Shown in pieces: positions 36,642 through 45,336 of a stretch of 64,000 nucleotides of DNA. A model generated the notes under the pieces. The model worked only from the letters and a program-made list of their open reading frames with translations. It was not told where the DNA came from and did no database searches. The DNA is from Bacillota bacterium (GTDB taxonomy: Bacteria > Bacillota > Bacilli > Alicyclobacillales > SLC66). The stretch lies in assembly GCA_021820975.1 (NCBI GenBank), contig JAKADA010000001.1, positions 62,001 to 126,000 of the forward strand, in the 5' to 3' direction. Within the stretch, counting starts at the first letter, position 1. Each line of letters starts with the position of its first letter. Position numbers and translations under genes: made by a program.

Positions 36642-38068
36642 ATGGCTAAAAATTTCTGACATACATCAGGATCAAAATAACCAGCGCTTTGAATCGCAAT
36701 GTCTTGAAGGATCTCTTCGTGATTGCGCTGCTCTATGACACAAGCATACGCATAATAATCAACGATAGCAAAGATGCGCGCTAAAAGTGGTATATCATGC
36801 CCAACTTGATGCAATGGGAACCCGGTCCCGTCAAAATGCTCATGGTGTGCTTCAATGATGGTGTTTACTTCCCGGGGCAATCTGGATGAAGCCAACATAT
36901 CGACACTTAAAAAAGGGTGTTTTATATACTGTTGCCATGCCGGATGAGATCTTGAAGGGTCATGAATGATGTCGGATTCTAGCACAGTGAGACCAAGATC
37001 AGCAAAGCGGCATACATAAGTGAGCCATTGCAATTCCTGAACGCTAAGTTGCATGCTGTGACCTAATTTTTGCGCATGCACTACTCTGACATCGAGGTAC
37101 AAAGGGAACGTATCACCGAGTAATTCTTGTGCCGTAATGGCATCTAACAAGATGACAAATTGGTGCAAAAGTAGGTTATCTTGCACAGGGAATGTTTCTG
37201 ATTCTACAACCTCACTTTGTTTCCAATCTTCGGATAACCACTGTGCCTCTTGCCATTCCTTCCATAAATGTAATGCACCATAGAACAATTGTGATTTTTC
37301 TATGAGACGTACAGCAAGATCAGTTTCACCAAGATGGTGGGCTAGATGAGCCGCTAGGAGACATAGGCGAGCTAGTTCTTCTTTCTCGTAGGTCATAGAA
37401 GAAGACCATATGGACTCAAGACATAGCCGTGCAAAGTGAAGACTTTGATCGATGTTTCCTTGACGCATGTACAATCGACACAATTCCGCAAGCGCTGGCA
37501 AGTTTTCGTTATTACGTAAGGAACAGGCGTAGCGAAACGCTTGTTCAGCCTTTTTATCTTGATGTAATTCGAGATAATGTAAACCGAGATTGGTGTACAT
37601 ATCGGCATCCCAATCGTCAATGCCAGCCTCATGCAGACTATGTAGACTTTCAAGTGTGTACGCTAAAGCTTCTTTATGAAAATCACGATACACATGTGAC
37701 AAAGCGAGATTGGCGTAAAGTAAACCGCGTAAAAATGCAGAAAGTTTGGGTGCCTCAGCTACGAGTTGCGTTAAAATCCGGTGCGTTTTATCACGATCCC
37801 CCATTTTCCAATAGGTCGAAGCCAAGTGAATGTGATAGCGAGCATCATCATGCAGTGAAAGAGCTTTTAAAAAGTATTCAATAGCTTTGTGATAGCGACC
37901 CATTTGCGCATAAATTTTACCCGCTTCATCATAAAGCGTGGGGAGTTTTGCTTGATCGACAAAGGGGTTTTCGATAACTTGATGTAGTATCGATAATGCG
38001 CCAGGAAAAATTTGCTGACTAGAGAGCGAAAGTGCGGTGCTGATTCGTTCATCGATACGTGCATTCAT
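36620..38068 (-). CDS. TPR protein with degenerate HD-GYP domain
   Basis: A 482-residue cytoplasmic protein. TPR repeats occupy ~1-300 (KLPTLYDEAGKIYAQMGRYH, then KAIEYFLKALSL). A C-terminal HD-GYP domain (~330-475) keeps AHHEHFDGTGFP, the KHPFLSVDML histidine and RIFAIVDYYAYA. The central HD pair reads FADLGL instead of LHDIGK, so the metal-binding histidine is gone and the lysine is lost. HD-GYP domains normally hydrolyse cyclic-di-GMP; this one may only bind. It overlaps the upstream pseudokinase gene (ATGA). Confidence 0.8.
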   Translation of the reverse strand: MNARIDERISTALSLSSQQIFPGALSILHQVIENPFVDQAKLPTLYDEAGKIYAQMGRYHKAIEYFLKALSLHDDARYHIHLASTYWKMGDRDKTHRILTQLVAEAPKLSAFLRGLLYANLALSHVYRDFHKEALAYTLESLHSLHEAGIDDWDADMYTNLGLHYLELHQDKKAEQAFRYACSLRNNENLPALAELCRLYMRQGNIDQSLHFARLCLESIWSSSMTYEKEELARLCLLAAHLAHHLGETDLAVRLIEKSQLFYGALHLWKEWQEAQWLSEDWKQSEVVESETFPVQDNLLLHQFVILLDAITAQELLGDTFPLYLDVRVVHAQKLGHSMQLSVQELQWLTYVCRFADLGLTVLESDIIHDPSRSHPAWQQYIKHPFLSVDMLASSRLPREVNTIIEAHHEHFDGTGFPLHQVGHDIPLLARIFAIVDYYAYACVIEQRNHEEILQDIAIQSAGYFDPDVCQKFLAIYMTTSS

Positions 38069-38715
38069 GTAAGTGACTCCATGCTGCCGTAGGGCATAGT
38101 CACAACAAGATGCGTTCTACCATTTTGTAGGATGGATGACTGAAACGTACCACCCAAAAAATCAACTTGTTCATTTAAATAAACAATAGAATCATCCGTA
38201 GAGTGAATGTCCAGGGAAACAGCCAATGTATCTTCATGTTGAGAAAACTGAACATTGATGTCAGCCGATTTGTTGTTATGATGCAGGGTATATAATGCCT
38301 GTCTAATCAGTCGATAAAGTGCGACTTGTTTGGCTGGAGAAATGCGGATCTTATTTTTTACAGGCTCATTGACATCAATTTTAATCTTCCAAATGTATTC
38401 TAAACGATGACAGAGAACGGATAACGCACGCGGCAGTCCAACATCATCAATGGCCATGGGTAACAAATCATGAACTATGCCATGAATATCATTGACAGTA
38501 GCCACGAGGCGACTATTCATTCGTCGTAATTCGCGCTTGGCAAGGTCAGGATTGGACTGTAAAAGCTGTAATATCGTATCAAGATGCAAACTCATATCGG
38601 TTAAAGCTCGCGCAGGGCCCTCACTGAGATCACGGGCAAGTTGACGGCGTTCTTCTTCCATGATCTTGATGCCTTGGTCGGTATGGTCATGAATTGGCAA
38701 ATCACTAGTGTCCAC
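38065..38715 (-). CDS. DegS/NarX-type histidine kinase homologue lacking the phospho-acceptor histidine
   Basis: A 216-residue soluble protein whose dimerisation segment EEERRQLARDLSEGPARAL aligns with the HisKA_3 pattern (EEERxxIARELHDGxAQ), with Ser where the phosphorylated His should be. The ATPase part keeps the general layout but lacks a convincing N-box (RLIRQALYTLHHNN) and the DxGxG loop. It is therefore probably a pseudokinase acting by binding. The start is GTG 38715 after AGGGGGG. It is translationally coupled to the degenerate HD-GYP gene. Confidence 0.75.
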   Translation of the reverse strand: MDTSDLPIHDHTDQGIKIMEEERRQLARDLSEGPARALTDMSLHLDTILQLLQSNPDLAKRELRRMNSRLVATVNDIHGIVHDLLPMAIDDVGLPRALSVLCHRLEYIWKIKIDVNEPVKNKIRISPAKQVALYRLIRQALYTLHHNNKSADINVQFSQHEDTLAVSLDIHSTDDSIVYLNEQVDFLGGTFQSSILQNGRTHLVVTMPYGSMESLT

Positions 38716-38756
38716 ATCAACACCCCCCTAGGCGAATCAAATCAGTAGGCAAGAGG

Positions 38757-38777
38757 AGGCGCTACCTATGCGCCTCA
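38757..38777 (-). terminator. Hairpin between the exported peptide gene and the pseudokinase gene
   Basis: GAGGCGC / GCGCCTC (7 bp, 7-base loop) lies after the peptide gene on the minus strand. There is no T-run; it may attenuate or protect the message rather than end it. Confidence 0.4.
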
Positions 38778-38794
38778 CTCAGGTTACCTAGATA

Positions 38795-39013
38795 TTACCA
38801 TATAACGCGATACCCGTCGTGTGAAAATTTGTTGCTTGTTCCTGTTGCCGAACGTACAAATAAGGCCTGCTCACTGCCGGAATTCGAATAGGCAGCAACA
38901 GGCCTTGCGGTAGTCTGAGATGTGGTTCGTACAACATTAGCAAAAGCGGGTACCGTAACAAACAGAAAAAGGCTGACAAGCAAAATGCTAAAATGGCCAA
39001 AAAATCGGGTCAT
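38795..39013 (-). CDS. Small exported peptide under GEMM-I riboswitch control
   Basis: A 72-residue product with a classic signal peptide (RFFGHFSILLVSLFLFVTVP, cleavage after AFA) and a ~47-residue mature part rich in Ser/Thr/Ala without cysteine. ATG 39013 has AGGGAG 10 bases upstream. No family recognised. Its leader is a GEMM-I riboswitch, so its synthesis should respond to a cyclic dinucleotide. Exported or adhesive small proteins are common targets of such riboswitches, but its function is unknown. Confidence 0.75.
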   Translation of the reverse strand: MTRFFGHFSILLVSLFLFVTVPAFANVVRTTSQTTARPVAAYSNSGSEQALFVRSATGTSNKFSHDGYRVIW

Positions 39014-39044
39014 GATGACCACACTCCCTTTGACGGTTGGGTGT

Positions 39045-39135
39045 CCGGTGGCTCGGCTACCTTAGTGCAGTCTTTTTACGACAAGCACCGTAGGCCCGAA
39101 ACTTTGCGTCACTGCCTTTCGACAGTTTTGCGATT
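39045..39135 (-). ncRNA. GEMM-I (cyclic-di-GMP class I) riboswitch
   Basis: Read on the minus strand, the aptamer shows the conserved parts in order. These are GCAAAACTGT, a GNRA hairpin CTGTCGAAAGGCAG, the hallmark GACGCAAAG, GGGCCTA, a variable hairpin (GTGC-GTC / GAC-GCAC with loop GTAAAAA) and the tetraloop receptor arm GGTAGCCGAGCCACCG. This matches GEMM-I in both sequence and order. The following ACACCC can pair with GGGAGTGT around the ribosome binding site of the peptide gene, suggesting translational control (inference). Whether it prefers c-di-GMP or cGAMP is not resolved here. Confidence 0.9.
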
Positions 39136-39141
39136 AGTTTT

Positions 39142-39170
39142 ATTATTTTGTTTTTGTGATAAAACGTCAA
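39142..39170 (-). promoter_or_regulatory. Sigma-A promoter of the riboswitch transcript
   Basis: On the minus strand TTGACG (39165-39170) and AATAAT (39142-39147) are exactly 17 bases apart. This places the start of transcription at the 5' edge of the riboswitch (~39135). Confidence 0.7.
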
Positions 39171-39198
39171 GATGCTTTTGTAGGATTTTATAGAAATA

Positions 39199-40875
39199 AT
39201 GTCGAAAGACTTAGCAGGGGAATTGGCATTGGGGGTATTTGTTACGATATACGTGAAAGATAATGAGGTTTTTATCGATCCTGCGCATGGTGGTATACTC
39301 CATGTCCCTTTTTGTTCGCATGTATCCGTTTTAGTCGATGATCTGCGTGTAGTCGGGAAAATAACCCTGACTGGTGCAGAGAAAATTAAACTCTGGCTAG
39401 CTAAGCGAGAACCACGTCGTGAGGTTATCACCACTGTGTCGGATGATGCGATGCAAGTTGCTATGAAAGTTGTGACACAAGCCGGTTTTGCGTATTCTTT
39501 GCTTGATAGCCCACCAAATGAAGAGGTACACCTAGCCTATGTTTGTACGGTTATTGAACCGTCTGTGTTCACCGTTGAACAACTACGTTTGGTCCTCTTA
39601 CAAAGAGGGTTTCATGGAAAGGTCGATGAGCAAGTTTTGCAAACGTTGTGTGATAATCCATCGCAAGAACAAGAGCGTGTGGTTTTTCAGATTACACATG
39701 AAAATGGAATCTTTGCTCAGGCTTTAAACCGTAGTGTTAGGATTGAGCATGGTCAACTTCCACTCTATCTGCCAGATCAATGGCTTGATACAGGGGCAGT
39801 GATCTTCGACTCTATTATTGAAACAGAACAAAATGTAGGACGACAAATTGTTGTTGGTGGTGGTGCACAGGTTCAAAACGGTAGACTGGTGACCACACGC
39901 AAGGGACGGCTCGTGATGACGGAGCATTTTATCGATGTCGTCAGCCAACTCGTGTTTTCAGCGAATCTAGCACCTCCTGAGGGTGATTTGACATTTCCAG
40001 GCGATGTTGTGATTAATGGATCGGTATTACCAGGATGTCATATCGAAGTGGCCGGACAAATTGTGGTACATGGTGATGTAACTGACTCCGTATTAAAAGC
40101 AGATCATGGGGTGTTTATTCAAGGTGACGTTACTGGCTCATCCATCCATGCAGGACCTCTCTATGTGCTTTATCATGACATCGAGTCTGTAACGAAAAGT
40201 ATTTTGTTCGGTATTTTACAATTACAAGCTAACTATGAGCGCATTTTTGCGAAAGAAGCTGAATCAGCCAATCCTTGGTTGCAAAAGATTCTATTACAAG
40301 CATGTCATTCTACACTGCATACTGATTTTATTCATTTTGTCAAATTTCGAAGTACTGATCTTTTTACTAAAAAAATGATCGCTAATTTGATTGATTTTGT
40401 ACAAAGTAATTGGTTAGTGCCATCACCGAACTATGATCGAGATTTAATTAGACGAACCATGGAATACTTCTATTGTCTTCATGCTCGTTTGCAACTATTT
40501 ATGGAGACAGAGCAAGTGAATGTCCGTGTTAAGAGTTGCAATGCCTCTGTTATTCGTGCGAGTGGATCTATAGAAGTCACTGGGGTAGGTGTGACCTCAA
40601 GTTCATTAGAAAGTGGTGATCAGATCACGGTTCAGGGCTATGTCCGCGGTGGTTTTGTGATTGCTAAACAAAGTCTTTGTATAGCAGAGACAGGCAGTGT
40701 CACAGGCATGGAAACGAGTCTCAAAGTGTTTAATTCTGATGGATCAGCTAGCATTGGCCTGCGACACCCGCACACATTACTTGAAGTAGGAGGACATCGT
40801 ACGTACAATGATCAACCAGAGAGAAACATCATCATGCAAGGTGACGATGGAAAATGTGCGAGTTTTGCTCGTTGA
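39199..40875 (+). CDS. FapA/DUF342-family protein
   Basis: A 558-residue cytoplasmic protein of the FapA (DUF342) family, large beta-helix proteins linked to flagella, polarity and nucleotide signalling. Repeated beta-helix turns are visible in the centre (GDVVINGSVLPGCHIEVAGQ, then VHGDVTDSVLKADHGV and FIQGDVTGSSIHAGPLYV) and resume after a helical insertion (~330-430). No ribosome binding site precedes ATG 39199; TTG 39229, eight bases after AGGGG, is an alternative. It diverges from the riboswitch gene and runs into the receiver gene, overlapping it by 29 bases. Confidence 0.8.
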   Translation: MSKDLAGELALGVFVTIYVKDNEVFIDPAHGGILHVPFCSHVSVLVDDLRVVGKITLTGAEKIKLWLAKREPRREVITTVSDDAMQVAMKVVTQAGFAYSLLDSPPNEEVHLAYVCTVIEPSVFTVEQLRLVLLQRGFHGKVDEQVLQTLCDNPSQEQERVVFQITHENGIFAQALNRSVRIEHGQLPLYLPDQWLDTGAVIFDSIIETEQNVGRQIVVGGGAQVQNGRLVTTRKGRLVMTEHFIDVVSQLVFSANLAPPEGDLTFPGDVVINGSVLPGCHIEVAGQIVVHGDVTDSVLKADHGVFIQGDVTGSSIHAGPLYVLYHDIESVTKSILFGILQLQANYERIFAKEAESANPWLQKILLQACHSTLHTDFIHFVKFRSTDLFTKKMIANLIDFVQSNWLVPSPNYDRDLIRRTMEYFYCLHARLQLFMETEQVNVRVKSCNASVIRASGSIEVTGVGVTSSSLESGDQITVQGYVRGGFVIAKQSLCIAETGSVTGMETSLKVFNSDGSASIGLRHPHTLLEVGGHRTYNDQPERNIIMQGDDGKCASFAR

Positions 40876-41230
40876 TGATTCTTTGGAAACACTAGATACC
40901 CTAAAAATACAATTAAAATTCATACCTAGTATTGATCATGTGTTTCAGGTGAGTACGAAAACGGATGCTTGGAACTTTTTGTTACAGCAACCTAACGAAG
41001 TTCATATTGTTTTTATCGATATTCACCTTGGAAATGAAAATGGGCTTGATTTGTGTGCTTCCCTTGCTAAAGCATTGCCTGATGTATATCGTGTGGTGTG
41101 TTCTATCGATGCAGATCCGATCACTAAAAACGATGCATACGAAGTGGGAGCCAATGATTTTATTGAAAAACCTATTGCCATGAGTGAACTTCGCCGGATT
41201 CTTGAAAACTATGAACAAGTAAGATTCTAG
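40847..41230 (+). CDS. Single-domain response regulator (CheY-like receiver)
   Basis: A 127-residue receiver without an output domain. The acidic pair is in LLVDDSLETL, the phospho-acceptor Asp in VFIDIHLGNENGLDL, the switch Ser in VCSIDAD and the Lys in FIEKPIAM, so it looks phosphorylatable. ATG 40847 lies inside the end of the FapA-like gene, indicating coupling. The only kinase homologue nearby lacks its phospho-acceptor, so its donor must be elsewhere. Confidence 0.88.
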   Translation: MENVRVLLVDDSLETLDTLKIQLKFIPSIDHVFQVSTKTDAWNFLLQQPNEVHIVFIDIHLGNENGLDLCASLAKALPDVYRVVCSIDADPITKNDAYEVGANDFIEKPIAMSELRRILENYEQVRF

Positions 41231-41236
41231 TAGATA

Positions 41237-41245
41237 TGCTATAAT
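41237..41245 (+). promoter_or_regulatory. Extended -10 promoter of the Gfo/Idh gene
   Basis: TGCTATAAT is a perfect extended -10 element 39 bases before the start codon and 4 bases before a cre-like box. Confidence 0.65.
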
Positions 41246-41248
41246 TAA

Positions 41249-41262
41249 TGAGAGCGTTAACA
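41249..41262 (+). promoter_or_regulatory. cre-like box (CcpA operator)
   Basis: TGAGAGCGTTAACA matches the cre consensus TGWAANCGNTNWCA with one mismatch. It lies at the expected transcription start, where CcpA binding would repress. hprK and crh in this window support an active CcpA pathway. Confidence 0.6.
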
Positions 41263-41284
41263 GAATTGAAGGAGGAAATGAATT

Positions 41285-42373
41285 TTGGCTCAAGAAAAAG
41301 TTCGCGTAGGCATTATTGGATGCGGCGGGATTGCTAATGGCAAACATCTTCCAGCTTTATTTAAACAAGATATCGTAGAGATTGTTGGCTTTTGTGATTT
41401 GATTGAAGATCGCGCACAACAAGCAGCAAAAAAATACGGTTTCGCAGACGCTACAGTGTATACAAATTATCGTGAACTTTTAAAAGACTCTTCGATTCGC
41501 GTTGTGCACGTCTGTACACCGAATTCAAGTCACGCAGAACTTACTATTGCAGCACTAGAAGCAGGCAAAGATGTGATGTGTGAAAAACCGATGGCAATAA
41601 CGTCGGCAGAAGCCAAGCTGATGGTAGAAGCGGCGAAACGAACTGGCCGCAAGTTAACGATTGGTTATCAGAATCGCTTCCGTCCCGATTCGCAGTTTCT
41701 TAACCTTGCTTGTCAGGATGGTCAACTCGGTGATATCTATTTGGCTAAAGCACATGCTATTCGTCGGCGTGCCGTTCCGACATGGGGTGTGTTTTTAGAC
41801 GAGGAACAGCAAGGCGGCGGACCGCTTATCGATATTGGAACGCATGCACTTGACTTGACGTTATGGACGATGAATAACTATCGTCCGAAAGTGGTACTTG
41901 GTACGACCTATCATAAACTTGGTCAAAAGGAAAATGCAGCAAATGCTTGGGGACCATGGGATCCGAAAAAGTTTACCGTGGAAGATTCTGCGTTTGGCTT
42001 TATCACCATGGAAAACGGTGCCACGATCATCCTTGAATCAAGTTGGGCATTAAACACATTGCAAGTAGGCGAAGCAAAATGTAGTCTCTACGGTACAGAA
42101 GGCGGTGCCGACATGGATGATGGATTGCGTTTCAATGGTGAACGCTTCAGTCGATTATTTGAAGAAAAGGTCGATTTGAATGCAGGTGGCGTTGCCTTTT
42201 TCGAAGGGAAGCAAGAGGATGAAGGAGACGTTGAGTCACGTCTCTGGATTGAATCGGTGTTGTATGACCGTGAACCGTTGGTCAAACCAGAACAAGCCCT
42301 CGTCGTCACGCAGATTCTTGAGGCAATTTACGAATCGGCTAAAACAGGTAAAGCGGTATACTTTAACGACTAA
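41285..42373 (+). CDS. Gfo/Idh/MocA-family oxidoreductase
   Basis: An NAD(P)-dependent dehydrogenase of 362 residues acting on a sugar, inositol or related polyol. The Rossmann motif is GIIGCGGIANGKHLPAL, the family signature VMCEKPMAIT, and the catalytic-region IDIGTHALDLTLW (Asp/His). The start is TTG 41285 after GAAGGAGG. A promoter with a cre-like box precedes it, in line with a catabolic role. Substrate not determinable. Confidence 0.9.
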   Translation: MAQEKVRVGIIGCGGIANGKHLPALFKQDIVEIVGFCDLIEDRAQQAAKKYGFADATVYTNYRELLKDSSIRVVHVCTPNSSHAELTIAALEAGKDVMCEKPMAITSAEAKLMVEAAKRTGRKLTIGYQNRFRPDSQFLNLACQDGQLGDIYLAKAHAIRRRAVPTWGVFLDEEQQGGGPLIDIGTHALDLTLWTMNNYRPKVVLGTTYHKLGQKENAANAWGPWDPKKFTVEDSAFGFITMENGATIILESSWALNTLQVGEAKCSLYGTEGGADMDDGLRFNGERFSRLFEEKVDLNAGGVAFFEGKQEDEGDVESRLWIESVLYDREPLVKPEQALVVTQILEAIYESAKTGKAVYFND

Positions 42374-42397
42374 GGCTAAAAAATTAAGGCACTTTTG

Positions 42398-42436
42398 GCG
42401 CATGAGGGCTTGCAAAAGTTCTTATGCGCTGTTTTT
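42398..42436 (+). terminator. Terminator after the Gfo/Idh gene
   Basis: GCGCATGAGGGCTT pairs imperfectly with AAGTTCTTATGCGC and is followed by TTTTT. The remaining ~220 bases before adhE hold the adhE control region; apart from the Rex-like site below, I see no other clear element. Confidence 0.75.
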
Positions 42437-42627
42437 GTATGTAGTCTGAAAAATGACGGATAGCGTTTTCTTTGTGTAAGGACTACTAGTTGGTTCTACT
42501 TAGGATAGTTAGTCAAAGTATTCGATGGCATAAAATTGGATTCGAAGTATAGTGAGGACGTCACAAATTACGCAAGACAGTTCATCGGTAAAACGAATCG
42601 TAAACGGATAACGTCGTGCGCTCTACT

Positions 42628-42645
42628 GTGTGAAATTATTCACTT
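42628..42645 (+). promoter_or_regulatory. Rex-like operator upstream of adhE
   Basis: GTGTGAAATTATTCACTT contains the GTGAA-N4-TTCAC core of the Rex consensus TTGTGAANNNNTTCACAA. It lies directly before the adhE ribosome binding site (GAGGAGGGG). Rex senses NADH/NAD and represses fermentative genes such as adhE in many Gram-positives. Confidence 0.65.
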
Positions 42646-42660
42646 GAGGAGGGGACACAA

Positions 42661-45240
42661 ATGGATGTTGAAAGTATGGTTAATGATCTCGTGGCGAAGG
42701 CGCAAGAAGCGTTAGAAAAATATATGCAAGTCAATCAAGAGCAAGTGGACGAAGCGGTTAAACAAATGGCATTGGCTGGTCTTGATCAGCATATGGCCTT
42801 AGCACGTCTAGCTGTGGACGAAACGGGACGTGGTGTTTACGAAGATAAAATGACGAAGAATATTTTTGCGACAGAATACATTTACCATAGTGTCAAATAT
42901 GCGAAAACCGTTGGTGTTCTTGGGGAAAACCCCTATGAAGGAATCATTGAAGTGGCTGATCCTGTTGGTGTTATCGCTGGTGTCACGCCAGTGACAAATC
43001 CAACTTCTACTACGATGTTCAAGTCACTGATCGCCGTTAAAACGAGAAACCCGATTATTTTTGCGTTTCATCCATCAGCACAACGTTCAAGCAGTGCTGC
43101 TGCCAGTATCGTGCGCGATGCTGCAGTGAAAGCTGGTATGCCACATGATTGTATCCAATGGATTGAAACGCCGTCGATTGAAGCGACACAGTTGTTAATG
43201 AATCATAAAGACGTTGCTATCGTACTTGCCACAGGCGGATCGGGTATGGTTAAGGCGGCTTACAGTACAGGCAAACCAGCACTTGGTGTAGGACCTGGAA
43301 ATGTTCCTTGCTACATCGAAAAAACGGCAAATATTCACCGAGCAGTCACTGACCTTATCTTGTCAAAGACGTTTGATAACGGAATGATTTGCGCCTCAGA
43401 GCAAGCTGTGATTGTGGATAAAGAGATTTACCGCGACGTGAAATCTCTCATGAAAGAGAATCAGTGTTATTTTCTTAATGAAGAGCAAATCAACCAAGTC
43501 AGTGCGGTTGTCATCACGGAAACGGGTGGTGTTAACGGGAAAATCGTCGGTATGCCTGCTGCACAAATTGCCGCATTAGCTTTAATCACAGTTCCGCAAG
43601 AGACACGTATTTTGGTTGCCGAGTTGCCAGCTGTGGGCCCTGAGTATCCCTTATCTCGTGAAAAGCTAAGTCCAGTCCTTGCCATGTTTAAAGTGAATAA
43701 CACGGATGAAGGGATCAAGCGTGCTGAAGAGATGGTTTCCTTTGGTGGAATGGGGCATTCCTCTGTAATTCACTCAGAAAACGATGATGTAATTCGTGAA
43801 TTTGGCCTGCGTATGAAAACAGGACGGGTGATCGTCAACTCGCCTTCTTCACAAGGAGCCATTGGTGATATCTATAACGCGTATATGCCATCTTTGACAC
43901 TTGGCTGCGGAACGTTTGGTTCCAATTCAACAACATCAAACGTCTCAGCAATCAATCTGTTGAACGTGAAAAGGGTGGCGAAACGTCAAGTGAACATGCA
44001 ATGGTTTAAAGTTCCCCCAAAGATCTACTTTGAACGCGGAGCGACAAAATACTTAGAAAAAATGCCTGATATAAATCGGGCGTTTATCATCACAGATCCT
44101 GACATGGTGCGGTTTGGTTATGTCGATCGCGTGCTGTATTACTTGAGAAAGCGGCTTAATCCAGTCACGATCGAAGTATTTTCTGAAGTGGAACCTGATC
44201 CATCAACAGATACGGTGATGCGCGGTGTAGAGAGGGTGCGCCAATTCAAGCCTGATGTGATCATCGCACTTGGTGGTGGTTCCCCGATGGATGCAGGTAA
44301 AGCGATGTGGATGTATTACGAGGATCCTGAGGTGGATTTTGATGGTGTACGCCAAAAATTTCTTGATATTCGTAAACGCGTATACAAATTTCCTGAACTC
44401 GGACGTAAAGCACGATTTGTAGCGATCCCTACAACATCTGGAACAGGGTCAGAAGTCACTTCTTTTACCGTTATCACGGATAAAGAGACAAACATCAAAT
44501 ATCCATTGGCCGATTATGCGTTGACGCCGGATGTTGCCATTGTTGATCCTGATTATGTGATGACCTTGCCTAAAAGCATCACTGCTGATACAGGCATGGA
44601 TGTTTTGACGCATGCTATCGAAGCCTATGTGTCCAACATGGCCAATGATTTTACAGATGGATTGGCGATGAAGGCGATCTCCTTAGTCTTTGAGTTTTTG
44701 CCGCGCGCTTATCACAACGGCAAGGATGCGATTGCACGCGAAAAAATGCATAACGCATCGACGATGGCTGGCATGGCATTTGCAAATGCCTTTTTAGGAA
44801 TCAACCACAGTCTCGCCCATAAGTTAGGGGCTGAATTTCATATTGCACATGGTCGGGCGAATGCGATCTTATTGCCTCACGTGATTCGGTACAATGCAAA
44901 ACAACCTACGAAGTTTGCTGCTTTTCCGAAGTACGAATCGTTTATCGCTGATAAACGATTTGTTGATATCGCAAGAATGCTTGGTCTTCCATGTAGTACA
45001 CCACAAGAAGGTGTAGAAAGTCTCGTTTGCGCGATTCTTGCGATGATGAGAGAGTTTCAAATGCCGATGACCATTGCACAGTGTGGTATTGATGAACAAC
45101 AATTCGAAGCGAAAGTCGATGCGATGGCCAATCTAGCGTTTGAAGATCAATGTACACCAGCCAATCCTAAAATGCCGCTTGTTTCCGAATTAGCGGCCAT
45201 TTATCGAGATGCATTCTACGGAGTTGGCGTAACGAAATAA
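42661..45240 (+). CDS. adhE: Bifunctional acetaldehyde-CoA/alcohol dehydrogenase
   Basis: Reduces acetyl-CoA to ethanol, regenerating NAD during fermentation. 859 residues, two fused enzymes. The N-terminal aldehyde dehydrogenase (~1-440) has its catalytic Cys in DNGMICASEQAVIV. The C-terminal iron alcohol dehydrogenase (~450-859) has ALGGGSPMDAGKAMW, GTGSEVTSFTVIT and iron ligands in NHSLAHKLGAEFHIAHGRAN. A Rex-like box precedes it, implying induction at high NADH. Confidence 0.96.
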   Translation: MDVESMVNDLVAKAQEALEKYMQVNQEQVDEAVKQMALAGLDQHMALARLAVDETGRGVYEDKMTKNIFATEYIYHSVKYAKTVGVLGENPYEGIIEVADPVGVIAGVTPVTNPTSTTMFKSLIAVKTRNPIIFAFHPSAQRSSSAAASIVRDAAVKAGMPHDCIQWIETPSIEATQLLMNHKDVAIVLATGGSGMVKAAYSTGKPALGVGPGNVPCYIEKTANIHRAVTDLILSKTFDNGMICASEQAVIVDKEIYRDVKSLMKENQCYFLNEEQINQVSAVVITETGGVNGKIVGMPAAQIAALALITVPQETRILVAELPAVGPEYPLSREKLSPVLAMFKVNNTDEGIKRAEEMVSFGGMGHSSVIHSENDDVIREFGLRMKTGRVIVNSPSSQGAIGDIYNAYMPSLTLGCGTFGSNSTTSNVSAINLLNVKRVAKRQVNMQWFKVPPKIYFERGATKYLEKMPDINRAFIITDPDMVRFGYVDRVLYYLRKRLNPVTIEVFSEVEPDPSTDTVMRGVERVRQFKPDVIIALGGGSPMDAGKAMWMYYEDPEVDFDGVRQKFLDIRKRVYKFPELGRKARFVAIPTTSGTGSEVTSFTVITDKETNIKYPLADYALTPDVAIVDPDYVMTLPKSITADTGMDVLTHAIEAYVSNMANDFTDGLAMKAISLVFEFLPRAYHNGKDAIAREKMHNASTMAGMAFANAFLGINHSLAHKLGAEFHIAHGRANAILLPHVIRYNAKQPTKFAAFPKYESFIADKRFVDIARMLGLPCSTPQEGVESLVCAILAMMREFQMPMTIAQCGIDEQQFEAKVDAMANLAFEDQCTPANPKMPLVSELAAIYRDAFYGVGVTK

Positions 45241-45254
45241 TCTATGCATGTTGA

Positions 45255-45283
45255 AGGGCCAGGTATCTTCTATGCCTGGCCCT
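45255..45283 (+). terminator. Hairpin after adhE
   Basis: AGGGCCAGG / CCTGGCCCT forms a 9-bp GC-rich stem, extendable by AT and one G-U pair. The T-run is poor. Confidence 0.65.
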
Positions 45284-45336
45284 CTATATCCGCTATACTT
45301 GATGACAATTACATAGAGTAAAATAGGGGGTGTTGT

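Noticed and set aside
42456-42469. cre-like sequence GGATAGCGTTTTCT upstream of adhE
   Set aside because: Three mismatches to the consensus, at conserved positions.
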